From Plasmopara viticola (taxonomy: Eukaryota > Oomycota > Peronosporomycetes > Peronosporales > Peronosporaceae), in the NCBI GenBank assembly GCA_001695595.3, contig MBPM02000162.1:1-64000 (forward strand): 64,000 nucleotides of DNA. Reading direction: 5' to 3'. Made by a program: the position numbers and the translations under genes. Positions within the stretch are counted from its first letter, which is position 1; each line of letters starts with the position of its first letter. Shown piece after piece: positions 36,301 through 51,000 of this stretch. The notes under the pieces were generated by a model that was not told the origin of the DNA, did not search any database, and saw only the letters and a list, made by a program, of their open reading frames with translations.

Positions 36301-36970
36301 TCCGTCAAATCTAGCTTCCAGGACATGCAGACACGCGTTCCGTGCGTAACTGAGCGTGTTCTGCTCTATTTGAAGGACAATTCTTCCTACAGCCTCAGAT
36401 ACATCTAATACAGCTTCCTGGACATGCAGCCACGCGTTTCAAGTAGAACATAGCGATTGCTGCTCCAATAGAAGCGCCGATTTTTCCCACGGCCTCAGAT
36501 ACGTGAAATCTAGCATCCTGAGCAAGCACATACGCGTTGCAAGCGTAACTTAGCGAGTTCTGCTCCATTTGATGCGCCGATTCTTCCTACGGCGTCAGAT
36601 CCGTCAAATCTAGCTTCCAGGACATGCAGACACGCGTTCCGTGCGTAACTGAGCGTGTTCTGCTCTATTTGAAGGACAATTCTTCCTACAGCCTCAGATA
36701 CATCTAATACAGCTTCCTGGACATGCAGCCACGCGTTTCAAGTAGAACATAGCGATTGCTGCTCCAATAGAAGCGCCGATTTTTCCCACGGCCTCAGATA
36801 CGTGAAATCTAGCATCCTGAGCAAGCACATACGCGTTGCAAGCGTAACTTAGCGAGTTCTGCTCCATTTGATGCGCCGATTCTTCCTACGGCGTCAGATC
36901 CGTCAAATCTAGCTTCCAGGACATGCAGACACGCGTTCCGTGCGTAACTGAGCGTGTTCTGCTCTATTTG
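33391..36970. repeat. Possible 6-unit duplication marked by the rare 295-bp unit
   Basis: The rarest tract state, GA directly before CAATTC, occurs only at 33,391 and 35,181, exactly six units (1,790 bp) apart. Of the six tract states starting at each of these points, five agree. A pair of adjacent GAGG units precedes the first and recurs six units earlier (near 31,001 and 31,299). This fits a higher-order period of six trimers in this part of the core. Confidence 0.45.
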
Positions 36971-39060
36971 AAGGACAATTCTTCCTACAGCCTCAGATAC
37001 ATCTAATACAGCTTCCTGGACATGCAGCCACGCGTTTCAAGTAGAACATAGCGATTGCTGCTCCAATAGAAGCGCCGATTTTTCCCACGGCCTCAGATAC
37101 GTGAAATCTAGCATCCTGAGCAAGCACATACGCGTTGCAAGCGTAACTTAGCGAGTTCTGCTCCATTTGATGCGCCGATTCTTCCTACGGCGTCAGATCC
37201 GTCAAATCTAGCTTCCAGGACATGCAGACACGCGTTCCGTGCGTAACTGAGCGTGTTCTGCTCTATTTGAAGGACAATTCTTCCTACAGCCTCAGATACA
37301 TCTAATACAGCTTCCTGGACATGCAGCCACGCGTTTCAAGTAGAACATAGCGATTGCTGCTCCAATAGAAGCGCCGATTTTTCCCACGGCCTCAGATACG
37401 TGAAATCTAGCATCCTGAGCAAGCACATACGCGTTGCAAGCGTAACTTAGCGAGTTCTGCTCCATTTGATGCGCCGATTCTTCCTACGGCGTCAGATCCG
37501 TCAAATCTAGCTTCCAGGACATGCAGACACGCGTTCCGTGCGTAACTGAGCGTGTTCTGCTCTATTTGAAGACAATTCTTCCTACAGCCTCAGATACATC
37601 TAATACAGCTTCCTGGACATGCAGCCACGCGTTTCAAGTAGAACATAGCGATTGCTGCTCCAATAGAAGCGCCGATTTTTCCCACGGCCTCAGATACGTG
37701 AAATCTAGCATCCTGAGCAAGCACATACGCGTTGCAAGCGTAACTTAGCGAGTTCTGCTCCATTTGATGCGCCGATTCTTCCTACGGCGTCAGATCCGTC
37801 AAATCTAGCTTCCAGGACATGCAGACACGCGTTCCGTGCGTAACTGAGCGTGTTCTGCTCTATTTGAAGGACAATTCTTCCTACAGCCTCAGATACATCT
37901 AATACAGCTTCCTGGACATGCAGCCACGCGTTTCAAGTAGAACATAGCGATTGCTGCTCCAATAGAAGCGCCGATTTTTCCCACGGCCTCAGATACGTGA
38001 AATCTAGCATCCTGAGCAAGCACATACGCGTTGCAAGCGTAACTTAGCGAGTTCTGCTCCATTTGATGCGCCGATTCTTCCTACGGCGTCAGATCCGTCA
38101 AATCTAGCTTCCAGGACATGCAGACACGCGTTCCGTGCGTAACTGAGCGTGTTCTGCTCTATTTGAAGGACAATTCTTCCTACAGCCTCAGATACATCTA
38201 ATACAGCTTCCTGGACATGCAGCCACGCGTTTCAAGTAGAACATAGCGATTGCTGCTCCAATAGAAGCGCCGATTTTTCCCACGGCCTCAGATACGTGAA
38301 ATCTAGCATCCTGAGCAAGCACATACGCGTTGCAAGCGTAACTTAGCGAGTTCTGCTCCATTTGATGCGCCGATTCTTCCTACGGCGTCAGATCCGTCAA
38401 ATCTAGCTTCCAGGACATGCAGACACGCGTTCCGTGCGTAACTGAGCGTGTTCTGCTCTATTTGAGGACAATTCTTCCTACAGCCTCAGATACATCTAAT
38501 ACAGCTTCCTGGACATGCAGCCACGCGTTTCAAGTAGAACATAGCGATTGCTGCTCCAATAGAAGCGCCGATTTTTCCCACGGCCTCAGATACGTGAAAT
38601 CTAGCATCCTGAGCAAGCACATACGCGTTGCAAGCGTAACTTAGCGAGTTCTGCTCCATTTGATGCGCCGATTCTTCCTACGGCGTCAGATCCGTCAAAT
38701 CTAGCTTCCAGGACATGCAGACACGCGTTCCGTGCGTAACTGAGCGTGTTCTGCTCTATTTGAAGGACAATTCTTCCTACAGCCTCAGATACATCTAATA
38801 CAGCTTCCTGGACATGCAGCCACGCGTTTCAAGTAGAACATAGCGATTGCTGCTCCAATAGAAGCGCCGATTTTTCCCACGGCCTCAGATACGTGAAATC
38901 TAGCATCCTGAGCAAGCACATACGCGTTGCAAGCGTAACTTAGCGAGTTCTGCTCCATTTGATGCGCCGATTCTTCCTACGGCGTCAGATCCGTCAAATC
39001 TAGCTTCCAGGACATGCAGACACGCGTTCCGTGCGTAACTGAGCGTGTTCTGCTCTATTT

Positions 39061-42000
39061 GAAGAGACAATTCTTCCTACAGCCTCAGATACATCTAATA
39101 CAGCTTCCTGGACATGCAGCCACGCGTTTCAAGTAGAACATAGCGATTGCTGCTCCAATAGAAGCGCCGATTTTTCCCACGGCCTCAGATACGTGAAATC
39201 TAGCATCCTGAGCAAGCACATACGCGTTGCAAGCGTAACTTAGCGAGTTCTGCTCCATTTGATGCGCCGATTCTTCCTACGGCGTCAGATCCGTCAAATC
39301 TAGCTTCCAGGACATGCAGACACGCGTTCCGTGCGTAACTGAGCGTGTTCTGCTCTATTTGAGGGACAATTCTTCCTACAGCCTCAGATACATCTAATAC
39401 AGCTTCCTGGACATGCAGCCACGCGTTTCAAGTAGAACATAGCGATTGCTGCTCCAATAGAAGCGCCGATTTTTCCCACGGCCTCAGATACGTGAAATCT
39501 AGCATCCTGAGCAAGCACATACGCGTTGCAAGCGTAACTTAGCGAGTTCTGCTCCATTTGATGCGCCGATTCTTCCTACGGCGTCAGATCCGTCAAATCT
39601 AGCTTCCAGGACATGCAGACACGCGTTCCGTGCGTAACTGAGCGTGTTCTGCTCTATTTGAGGGACAATTCTTCCTACAGCCTCAGATACATCTAATACA
39701 GCTTCCTGGACATGCAGCCACGCGTTTCAAGTAGAACATAGCGATTGCTGCTCCAATAGAAGCGCCGATTTTTCCCACGGCCTCAGATACGTGAAATCTA
39801 GCATCCTGAGCAAGCACATACGCGTTGCAAGCGTAACTTAGCGAGTTCTGCTCCATTTGATGCGCCGATTCTTCCTACGGCGTCAGATCCGTCAAATCTA
39901 GCTTCCAGGACATGCAGACACGCGTTCCGTGCGTAACTGAGCGTGTTCTGCTCTATTTGAAGGACAATTCTTCCTACAGCCTCAGATACATCTAATACAG
40001 CTTCCTGGACATGCAGCCACGCGTTTCAAGTAGAACATAGCGATTGCTGCTCCAATAGAAGCGCCGATTTTTCCCACGGCCTCAGATACGTGAAATCTAG
40101 CATCCTGAGCAAGCACATACGCGTTGCAAGCGTAACTTAGCGAGTTCTGCTCCATTTGATGCGCCGATTCTTCCTACGGCGTCAGATCCGTCAAATCTAG
40201 CTTCCAGGACATGCAGACACGCGTTCCGTGCGTAACTGAGCGTGTTCTGCTCTATTTGGAGGACAATTCTTCCTACAGCCTCAGATACATCTAATACAGC
40301 TTCCTGGACATGCAGCCACGCGTTTCAAGTAGAACATAGCGATTGCTGCTCCAATAGAAGCGCCGATTTTTCCCACGGCCTCAGATACGTGAAATCTAGC
40401 ATCCTGAGCAAGCACATACGCGTTGCAAGCGTAACTTAGCGAGTTCTGCTCCATTTGATGCGCCGATTCTTCCTACGGCGTCAGATCCGTCAAATCTAGC
40501 TTCCAGGACATGCAGACACGCGTTCCGTGCGTAACTGAGCGTGTTCTGCTCTATTTGAAGGACAATTCTTCCTACAGCCTCAGATACATCTAATACAGCT
40601 TCCTGGACATGCAGCCACGCGTTTCAAGTAGAACATAGCGATTGCTGCTCCAATAGAAGCGCCGATTTTTCCCACGGCCTCAGATACGTGAAATCTAGCA
40701 TCCTGAGCAAGCACATACGCGTTGCAAGCGTAACTTAGCGAGTTCTGCTCCATTTGATGCGCCGATTCTTCCTACGGCGTCAGATCCGTCAAATCTAGCT
40801 TCCAGGACATGCAGACACGCGTTCCGTGCGTAACTGAGCGTGTTCTGCTCTATTTGAGGACAATTCTTCCTACAGCCTCAGATACATCTAATACAGCTTC
40901 CTGGACATGCAGCCACGCGTTTCAAGTAGAACATAGCGATTGCTGCTCCAATAGAAGCGCCGATTTTTCCCACGGCCTCAGATACGTGAAATCTAGCATC
41001 CTGAGCAAGCACATACGCGTTGCAAGCGTAACTTAGCGAGTTCTGCTCCATTTGATGCGCCGATTCTTCCTACGGCGTCAGATCCGTCAAATCTAGCTTC
41101 CAGGACATGCAGACACGCGTTCCGTGCGTAACTGAGCGTGTTCTGCTCTATTTGAAGGACAATTCTTCCTACAGCCTCAGATACATCTAATACAGCTTCC
41201 TGGACATGCAGCCACGCGTTTCAAGTAGAACATAGCGATTGCTGCTCCAATAGAAGCGCCGATTTTTCCCACGGCCTCAGATACGTGAAATCTAGCATCC
41301 TGAGCAAGCACATACGCGTTGCAAGCGTAACTTAGCGAGTTCTGCTCCATTTGATGCGCCGATTCTTCCTACGGCGTCAGATCCGTCAAATCTAGCTTCC
41401 AGGACATGCAGACACGCGTTCCGTGCGTAACTGAGCGTGTTCTGCTCTATTTGAAGAGACAATTCTTCCTACAGCCTCAGATACATCTAATACAGCTTCC
41501 TGGACATGCAGCCACGCGTTTCAAGTAGAACATAGCGATTGCTGCTCCAATAGAAGCGCCGATTTTTCCCACGGCCTCAGATACGTGAAATCTAGCATCC
41601 TGAGCAAGCACATACGCGTTGCAAGCGTAACTTAGCGAGTTCTGCTCCATTTGATGCGCCGATTCTTCCTACGGCGTCAGATCCGTCAAATCTAGCTTCC
41701 AGGACATGCAGACACGCGTTCCGTGCGTAACTGAGCGTGTTCTGCTCTATTTGAAGAGACAATTCTTCCTACAGCCTCAGATACATCTAATACAGCTTCC
41801 TGGACATGCAGCCACGCGTTTCAAGTAGAACATAGCGATTGCTGCTCCAATAGAAGCGCCGATTTTTCCCACGGCCTCAGATACGTGAAATCTAGCATCC
41901 TGAGCAAGCACATACGCGTTGCAAGCGTAACTTAGCGAGTTCTGCTCCATTTGATGCGCCGATTCTTCCTACGGCGTCAGATCCGTCAAATCTAGCTTCC

Positions 42001-45000
42001 AGGACATGCAGACACGCGTTCCGTGCGTAACTGAGCGTGTTCTGCTCTATTTGAGGACAATTCTTCCTACAGCCTCAGATACATCTAATACAGCTTCCTG
42101 GACATGCAGCCACGCGTTTCAAGTAGAACATAGCGATTGCTGCTCCAATAGAAGCGCCGATTTTTCCCACGGCCTCAGATACGTGAAATCTAGCATCCTG
42201 AGCAAGCACATACGCGTTGCAAGCGTAACTTAGCGAGTTCTGCTCCATTTGATGCGCCGATTCTTCCTACGGCGTCAGATCCGTCAAATCTAGCTTCCAG
42301 GACATGCAGACACGCGTTCCGTGCGTAACTGAGCGTGTTCTGCTCTATTTGGAGGACAATTCTTCCTACAGCCTCAGATACATCTAATACAGCTTCCTGG
42401 ACATGCAGCCACGCGTTTCAAGTAGAACATAGCGATTGCTGCTCCAATAGAAGCGCCGATTTTTCCCACGGCCTCAGATACGTGAAATCTAGCATCCTGA
42501 GCAAGCACATACGCGTTGCAAGCGTAACTTAGCGAGTTCTGCTCCATTTGATGCGCCGATTCTTCCTACGGCGTCAGATCCGTCAAATCTAGCTTCCAGG
42601 ACATGCAGACACGCGTTCCGTGCGTAACTGAGCGTGTTCTGCTCTATTTGAGACAATTCTTCCTACAGCCTCAGATACATCTAATACAGCTTCCTGGACA
42701 TGCAGCCACGCGTTTCAAGTAGAACATAGCGATTGCTGCTCCAATAGAAGCGCCGATTTTTCCCACGGCCTCAGATACGTGAAATCTAGCATCCTGAGCA
42801 AGCACATACGCGTTGCAAGCGTAACTTAGCGAGTTCTGCTCCATTTGATGCGCCGATTCTTCCTACGGCGTCAGATCCGTCAAATCTAGCTTCCAGGACA
42901 TGCAGACACGCGTTCCGTGCGTAACTGAGCGTGTTCTGCTCTATTTGAGGACAATTCTTCCTACAGCCTCAGATACATCTAATACAGCTTCCTGGACATG
43001 CAGCCACGCGTTTCAAGTAGAACATAGCGATTGCTGCTCCAATAGAAGCGCCGATTTTTCCCACGGCCTCAGATACGTGAAATCTAGCATCCTGAGCAAG
43101 CACATACGCGTTGCAAGCGTAACTTAGCGAGTTCTGCTCCATTTGATGCGCCGATTCTTCCTACGGCGTCAGATCCGTCAAATCTAGCTTCCAGGACATG
43201 CAGACACGCGTTCCGTGCGTAACTGAGCGTGTTCTGCTCTATTTGAAGGACAATTCTTCCTACAGCCTCAGATACATCTAATACAGCTTCCTGGACATGC
43301 AGCCACGCGTTTCAAGTAGAACATAGCGATTGCTGCTCCAATAGAAGCGCCGATTTTTCCCACGGCCTCAGATACGTGAAATCTAGCATCCTGAGCAAGC
43401 ACATACGCGTTGCAAGCGTAACTTAGCGAGTTCTGCTCCATTTGATGCGCCGATTCTTCCTACGGCGTCAGATCCGTCAAATCTAGCTTCCAGGACATGC
43501 AGACACGCGTTCCGTGCGTAACTGAGCGTGTTCTGCTCTATTTGAGGACAATTCTTCCTACAGCCTCAGATACATCTAATACAGCTTCCTGGACATGCAG
43601 CCACGCGTTTCAAGTAGAACATAGCGATTGCTGCTCCAATAGAAGCGCCGATTTTTCCCACGGCCTCAGATACGTGAAATCTAGCATCCTGAGCAAGCAC
43701 ATACGCGTTGCAAGCGTAACTTAGCGAGTTCTGCTCCATTTGATGCGCCGATTCTTCCTACGGCGTCAGATCCGTCAAATCTAGCTTCCAGGACATGCAG
43801 ACACGCGTTCCGTGCGTAACTGAGCGTGTTCTGCTCTATTTGGAGGACAATTCTTCCTACAGCCTCAGATACATCTAATACAGCTTCCTGGACATGCAGC
43901 CACGCGTTTCAAGTAGAACATAGCGATTGCTGCTCCAATAGAAGCGCCGATTTTTCCCACGGCCTCAGATACGTGAAATCTAGCATCCTGAGCAAGCACA
44001 TACGCGTTGCAAGCGTAACTTAGCGAGTTCTGCTCCATTTGATGCGCCGATTCTTCCTACGGCGTCAGATCCGTCAAATCTAGCTTCCAGGACATGCAGA
44101 CACGCGTTCCGTGCGTAACTGAGCGTGTTCTGCTCTATTTGGAGACAATTCTTCCTACAGCCTCAGATACATCTAATACAGCTTCCTGGACATGCAGCCA
44201 CGCGTTTCAAGTAGAACATAGCGATTGCTGCTCCAATAGAAGCGCCGATTTTTCCCACGGCCTCAGATACGTGAAATCTAGCATCCTGAGCAAGCACATA
44301 CGCGTTGCAAGCGTAACTTAGCGAGTTCTGCTCCATTTGATGCGCCGATTCTTCCTACGGCGTCAGATCCGTCAAATCTAGCTTCCAGGACATGCAGACA
44401 CGCGTTCCGTGCGTAACTGAGCGTGTTCTGCTCTATTTGGAGACAATTCTTCCTACAGCCTCAGATACATCTAATACAGCTTCCTGGACATGCAGCCACG
44501 CGTTTCAAGTAGAACATAGCGATTGCTGCTCCAATAGAAGCGCCGATTTTTCCCACGGCCTCAGATACGTGAAATCTAGCATCCTGAGCAAGCACATACG
44601 CGTTGCAAGCGTAACTTAGCGAGTTCTGCTCCATTTGATGCGCCGATTCTTCCTACGGCGTCAGATCCGTCAAATCTAGCTTCCAGGACATGCAGACACG
44701 CGTTCCGTGCGTAACTGAGCGTGTTCTGCTCTATTTGAAGGGACAATTCTTCCTACAGCCTCAGATACATCTAATACAGCTTCCTGGACATGCAGCCACG
44801 CGTTTCAAGTAGAACATAGCGATTGCTGCTCCAATAGAAGCGCCGATTTTTCCCACGGCCTCAGATACGTGAAATCTAGCATCCTGAGCAAGCACATACG
44901 CGTTGCAAGCGTAACTTAGCGAGTTCTGCTCCATTTGATGCGCCGATTCTTCCTACGGCGTCAGATCCGTCAAATCTAGCTTCCAGGACATGCAGACACG

Positions 45001-48000
45001 CGTTCCGTGCGTAACTGAGCGTGTTCTGCTCTATTTGGAGACAATTCTTCCTACAGCCTCAGATACATCTAATACAGCTTCCTGGACATGCAGCCACGCG
45101 TTTCAAGTAGAACATAGCGATTGCTGCTCCAATAGAAGCGCCGATTTTTCCCACGGCCTCAGATACGTGAAATCTAGCATCCTGAGCAAGCACATACGCG
45201 TTGCAAGCGTAACTTAGCGAGTTCTGCTCCATTTGATGCGCCGATTCTTCCTACGGCGTCAGATCCGTCAAATCTAGCTTCCAGGACATGCAGACACGCG
45301 TTCCGTGCGTAACTGAGCGTGTTCTGCTCTATTTGGAGGGACAATTCTTCCTACAGCCTCAGATACATCTAATACAGCTTCCTGGACATGCAGCCACGCG
45401 TTTCAAGTAGAACATAGCGATTGCTGCTCCAATAGAAGCGCCGATTTTTCCCACGGCCTCAGATACGTGAAATCTAGCATCCTGAGCAAGCACATACGCG
45501 TTGCAAGCGTAACTTAGCGAGTTCTGCTCCATTTGATGCGCCGATTCTTCCTACGGCGTCAGATCCGTCAAATCTAGCTTCCAGGACATGCAGACACGCG
45601 TTCCGTGCGTAACTGAGCGTGTTCTGCTCTATTTGAAGAGACAATTCTTCCTACAGCCTCAGATACATCTAATACAGCTTCCTGGACATGCAGCCACGCG
45701 TTTCAAGTAGAACATAGCGATTGCTGCTCCAATAGAAGCGCCGATTTTTCCCACGGCCTCAGATACGTGAAATCTAGCATCCTGAGCAAGCACATACGCG
45801 TTGCAAGCGTAACTTAGCGAGTTCTGCTCCATTTGATGCGCCGATTCTTCCTACGGCGTCAGATCCGTCAAATCTAGCTTCCAGGACATGCAGACACGCG
45901 TTCCGTGCGTAACTGAGCGTGTTCTGCTCTATTTGGAGACAATTCTTCCTACAGCCTCAGATACATCTAATACAGCTTCCTGGACATGCAGCCACGCGTT
46001 TCAAGTAGAACATAGCGATTGCTGCTCCAATAGAAGCGCCGATTTTTCCCACGGCCTCAGATACGTGAAATCTAGCATCCTGAGCAAGCACATACGCGTT
46101 GCAAGCGTAACTTAGCGAGTTCTGCTCCATTTGATGCGCCGATTCTTCCTACGGCGTCAGATCCGTCAAATCTAGCTTCCAGGACATGCAGACACGCGTT
46201 CCGTGCGTAACTGAGCGTGTTCTGCTCTATTTGAAGGACAATTCTTCCTACAGCCTCAGATACATCTAATACAGCTTCCTGGACATGCAGCCACGCGTTT
46301 CAAGTAGAACATAGCGATTGCTGCTCCAATAGAAGCGCCGATTTTTCCCACGGCCTCAGATACGTGAAATCTAGCATCCTGAGCAAGCACATACGCGTTG
46401 CAAGCGTAACTTAGCGAGTTCTGCTCCATTTGATGCGCCGATTCTTCCTACGGCGTCAGATCCGTCAAATCTAGCTTTCAGAACATGCAGACACGCGTTC
46501 CGTGCGTAACTGAGCGTGTTCTGCTCTCTTGGAGGGACAATTCTTCCTACAGCCTCAGATACATCTAATACAGCTTCCTGGACATGCAGCCACGCGTTTC
46601 AAGTAGAACATAGCGATTGCTGCTCCAATAGAAGCGCCGATTTTTCCCACGGCCTCAGATACGTGAAATCTAGCATCCTGAGCAAGCACATACGCGTTGC
46701 AAGCGTAACTTAGCGAGTTCTGCTCCATTTGATGCGCCGATTCTTCCTACGGCGTCAGATCCGTCAAATCTAGCTTCCAGGACATGCAGACACGCGTTCC
46801 GTGCGTAACTGAGCGTGTTCTGCTCTATTTGAAGAGACAATTCTTCCTACAGCCTCAGATACATCTAATACAGCTTCCTGGACATGCAGCCACGCGTTTC
46901 AAGTAGAACATAGCGATTGCTGCTCCAATAGAAGCGCCGATTTTTCCCACGGCCTCAGATACGTGAAATCTAGCATCCTGAGCAAGCACATACGCGTTGC
47001 AAGCGTAACTTAGCGAGTTCTGCTCCATTTGATGCGCCGATTCTTCCTACGGCGTCAGATCCGTCAAATCTAGCTTCCAGGACATGCAGACACGCGTTCC
47101 GTGCGTAACTGAGCGTGTTCTGCTCTATTTGAAGGGACAATTCTTCCTACAGCCTCAGATACATCTAATACAGCTTCCTGGACATGCAGCCACGCGTTTC
47201 AAGTAGAACATAGCGATTGCTGCTCCAATAGAAGCGCCGATTTTTCCCACGGCCTCAGATACGTGAAATCTAGCATCCTGAGCAAGCACATACGCGTTGC
47301 AAGCGTAACTTAGCGAGTTCTGCTCCATTTGATGCGCCGATTCTTCCTACGGCGTCAGATCCGTCAAATCTAGCTTCCAGGACATGCAGACACGCGTTCC
47401 GTGCGTAACTGAGCGTGTTCTGCTCTATTTGAAGAGACAATTCTTCCTACAGCCTCAGATACATCTAATACAGCTTCCTGGACATGCAGCCACGCGTTTC
47501 AAGTAGAACATAGCGATTGCTGCTCCAATAGAAGCGCCGATTTTTCCCACGGCCTCAGATACGTGAAATCTAGCATCCTGAGCAAGCACATACGCGTTGC
47601 AAGCGTAACTTAGCGAGTTCTGCTCCATTTGATGCGCCGATTCTTCCTACGGCGTCAGATCCGTCAAATCTAGCTTCCAGGACATGCAGACACGCGTTCC
47701 GTGCGTAACTGAGCGTGTTCTGCTCTATTTGAAGAGACAATTCTTCCTACAGCCTCAGATACATCTAATACAGCTTCCTGGACATGCAGCCACGCGTTTC
47801 AAGTAGAACATAGCGATTGCTGCTCCAATAGAAGCGCCGATTTTTCCCACGGCCTCAGATACGTGAAATCTAGCATCCTGAGCAAGCACATACGCGTTGC
47901 AAGCGTAACTTAGCGAGTTCTGCTCCATTTGATGCGCCGATTCTTCCTACGGCGTCAGATCCGTCAAATCTAGCTTCCAGGACATGCAGACACGCGTTCC

Positions 48001-51000
48001 GTGCGTAACTGAGCGTGTTCTGCTCTATTTGAAGACAATTCTTCCTACAGCCTCAGATACATCTAATACAGCTTCCTGGACATGCAGCCACGCGTTTCAA
48101 GTAGAACATAGCGATTGCTGCTCCAATAGAAGCGCCGATTTTTCCCACGGCCTCAGATACGTGAAATCTAGCATCCTGAGCAAGCACATACGCGTTGCAA
48201 GCGTAACTTAGCGAGTTCTGCTCCATTTGATGCGCCGATTCTTCCTACGGCGTCAGATCCGTCAAATCTAGCTTCCAGGACATGCAGACACGCGTTCCGT
48301 GCGTAACTGAGCGTGTTCTGCTCTATTTGAAGAGACAATTCTTCCTACAGCCTCAGATACATCTAATACAGCTTCCTGGACATGCAGCCACGCGTTTCAA
48401 GTAGAACATAGCGATTGCTGCTCCAATAGAAGCGCCGATTTTTCCCACGGCCTCAGATACGTGAAATCTAGCATCCTGAGCAAGCACATACGCGTTGCAA
48501 GCGTAACTTAGCGAGTTCTGCTCCATTTGATGCGCCGATTCTTCCTACGGCGTCAGATCCGTCAAATCTAGCTTCCAGGACATGCAGACACGCGTTCCGT
48601 GCGTAACTGAGCGTGTTCTGCTCTATTTGAGGACAATTCTTCCTACAGCCTCAGATACATCTAATACAGCTTCCTGGACATGCAGCCACGCGTTTCAAGT
48701 AGAACATAGCGATTGCTGCTCCAATAGAAGCGCCGATTTTTCCCACGGCCTCAGATACGTGAAATCTAGCATCCTGAGCAAGCACATACGCGTTGCAAGC
48801 GTAACTTAGCGAGTTCTGCTCCATTTGATGCGCCGATTCTTCCTACGGCGTCAGATCCGTCAAATCTAGCTTCCAGGACATGCAGACACGCGTTCCGTGC
48901 GTAACTGAGCGTGTTCTGCTCTATTTGAAGGACAATTCTTCCTACAGCCTCAGATACATCTAATACAGCTTCCTGGACATGCAGCCACGCGTTTCAAGTA
49001 GAACATAGCGATTGCTGCTCCAATAGAAGCGCCGATTTTTCCCACGGCCTCAGATACGTGAAATCTAGCATCCTGAGCAAGCACATACGCGTTGCAAGCG
49101 TAACTTAGCGAGTTCTGCTCCATTTGATGCGCCGATTCTTCCTACGGCGTCAGATCCGTCAAATCTAGCTTCCAGGACATGCAGACACGCGTTCCGTGCG
49201 TAACTGAGCGTGTTCTGCTCTATTTGAAGAGACAATTCTTCCTACAGCCTCAGATACATCTAATACAGCTTCCTGGACATGCAGCCACGCGTTTCAAGTA
49301 GAACATAGCGATTGCTGCTCCAATAGAAGCGCCGATTTTTCCCACGGCCTCAGATACGTGAAATCTAGCATCCTGAGCAAGCACATACGCGTTGCAAGCG
49401 TAACTTAGCGAGTTCTGCTCCATTTGATGCGCCGATTCTTCCTACGGCGTCAGATCCGTCAAATCTAGCTTCCAGGACATGCAGACACGCGTTCCGTGCG
49501 TAACTGAGCGTGTTCTGCTCTATTTGAGGACAATTCTTCCTACAGCCTCAGATACATCTAATACAGCTTCCTGGACATGCAGCCACGCGTTTCAAGTAGA
49601 ACATAGCGATTGCTGCTCCAATAGAAGCGCCGATTTTTCCCACGGCCTCAGATACGTGAAATCTAGCATCCTGAGCAAGCACATACGCGTTGCAAGCGTA
49701 ACTTAGCGAGTTCTGCTCCATTTGATGCGCCGATTCTTCCTACGGCGTCAGATCCGTCAAATCTAGCTTCCAGGACATGCAGACACGCGTTCCGTGCGTA
49801 ACTGAGCGTGTTCTGCTCTATTTGAAGGACAATTCTTCCTACAGCCTCAGATACATCTAATACAGCTTCCTGGACATGCAGCCACGCGTTTCAAGTAGAA
49901 CATAGCGATTGCTGCTCCAATAGAAGCGCCGATTTTTCCCACGGCCTCAGATACGTGAAATCTAGCATCCTGAGCAAGCACATACGCGTTGCAAGCGTAA
50001 CTTAGCGAGTTCTGCTCCATTTGATGCGCCGATTCTTCCTACGGCGTCAGATCCGTCAAATCTAGCTTCCAGGACATGCAGACACGCGTTCCGTGCGTAA
50101 CTGAGCGTGTTCTGCTCTATTTGAAGGACAATTCTTCCTACAGCCTCAGATACATCTAATACAGCTTCCTGGACATGCAGCCACGCGTTTCAAGTAGAAC
50201 ATAGCGATTGCTGCTCCAATAGAAGCGCCGATTTTTCCCACGGCCTCAGATACGTGAAATCTAGCATCCTGAGCAAGCACATACGCGTTGCAAGCGTAAC
50301 TTAGCGAGTTCTGCTCCATTTGATGCGCCGATTCTTCCTACGGCGTCAGATCCGTCAAATCTAGCTTCCAGGACATGCAGACACGCGTTCCGTGCGTAAC
50401 TGAGCGTGTTCTGCTCTATTTGAGGACAATTCTTCCTACAGCCTCAGATACATCTAATACAGCTTCCTGGACATGCAGCCACGCGTTTCAAGTAGAACAT
50501 AGCGATTGCTGCTCCAATAGAAGCGCCGATTTTTCCCACGGCCTCAGATACGTGAAATCTAGCATCCTGAGCAAGCACATACGCGTTTCAAGCGTAACTT
50601 AGCGAGTTCTGCTCCATTTGATGCGCCGATTCTTCCTACGGCGTCAGATCCGTCAAATCTAGCTTCCAGGACATGCAGACACGCGTTCCGTGCGTAACTG
50701 AGCGTGTTCTGCTCTATTTGAGGGACAATTCTTCCTACAGCCTCAGATACATCTAATACAGCTTCCTGGACATGCAGCCACGCGTTTCAAGTAGAACATA
50801 GCGATTGCTGCTCCAATAGAAGCGCCGATTTTTCCCACGGCCTCAGATACGTGAAATCTAGCATCCTGAGCAAGCACATACGCGTTGCAAGCGTAACTTA
50901 GCGAGTTCTGCTCCATTTGATGCGCCGATTCTTCCTACGGCGTCAGATCCGTCAAATCTAGCTTCCAGGACATGCAGACACGCGTTCCGTGCGTAACTGA

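Larger units (their letters stand above)
18151..39060. repeat. Core segment dominated by one tract state (299-bp units)
   Basis: In the 70 units of this part of the core, the B tract after CTATTT reads GAAGG in most copies. GAGGG and GAGG are minority states, with isolated GAAGGG (19,051 and 25,625), GAAG (37,568) and two GA-only copies (33,391 and 35,181). One unit has lost GGACA altogether (28,915). The GGAG-, GGAGG- and GAAGAG-type states that are common further right are absent until the tract at 39,061. Confidence 0.8.
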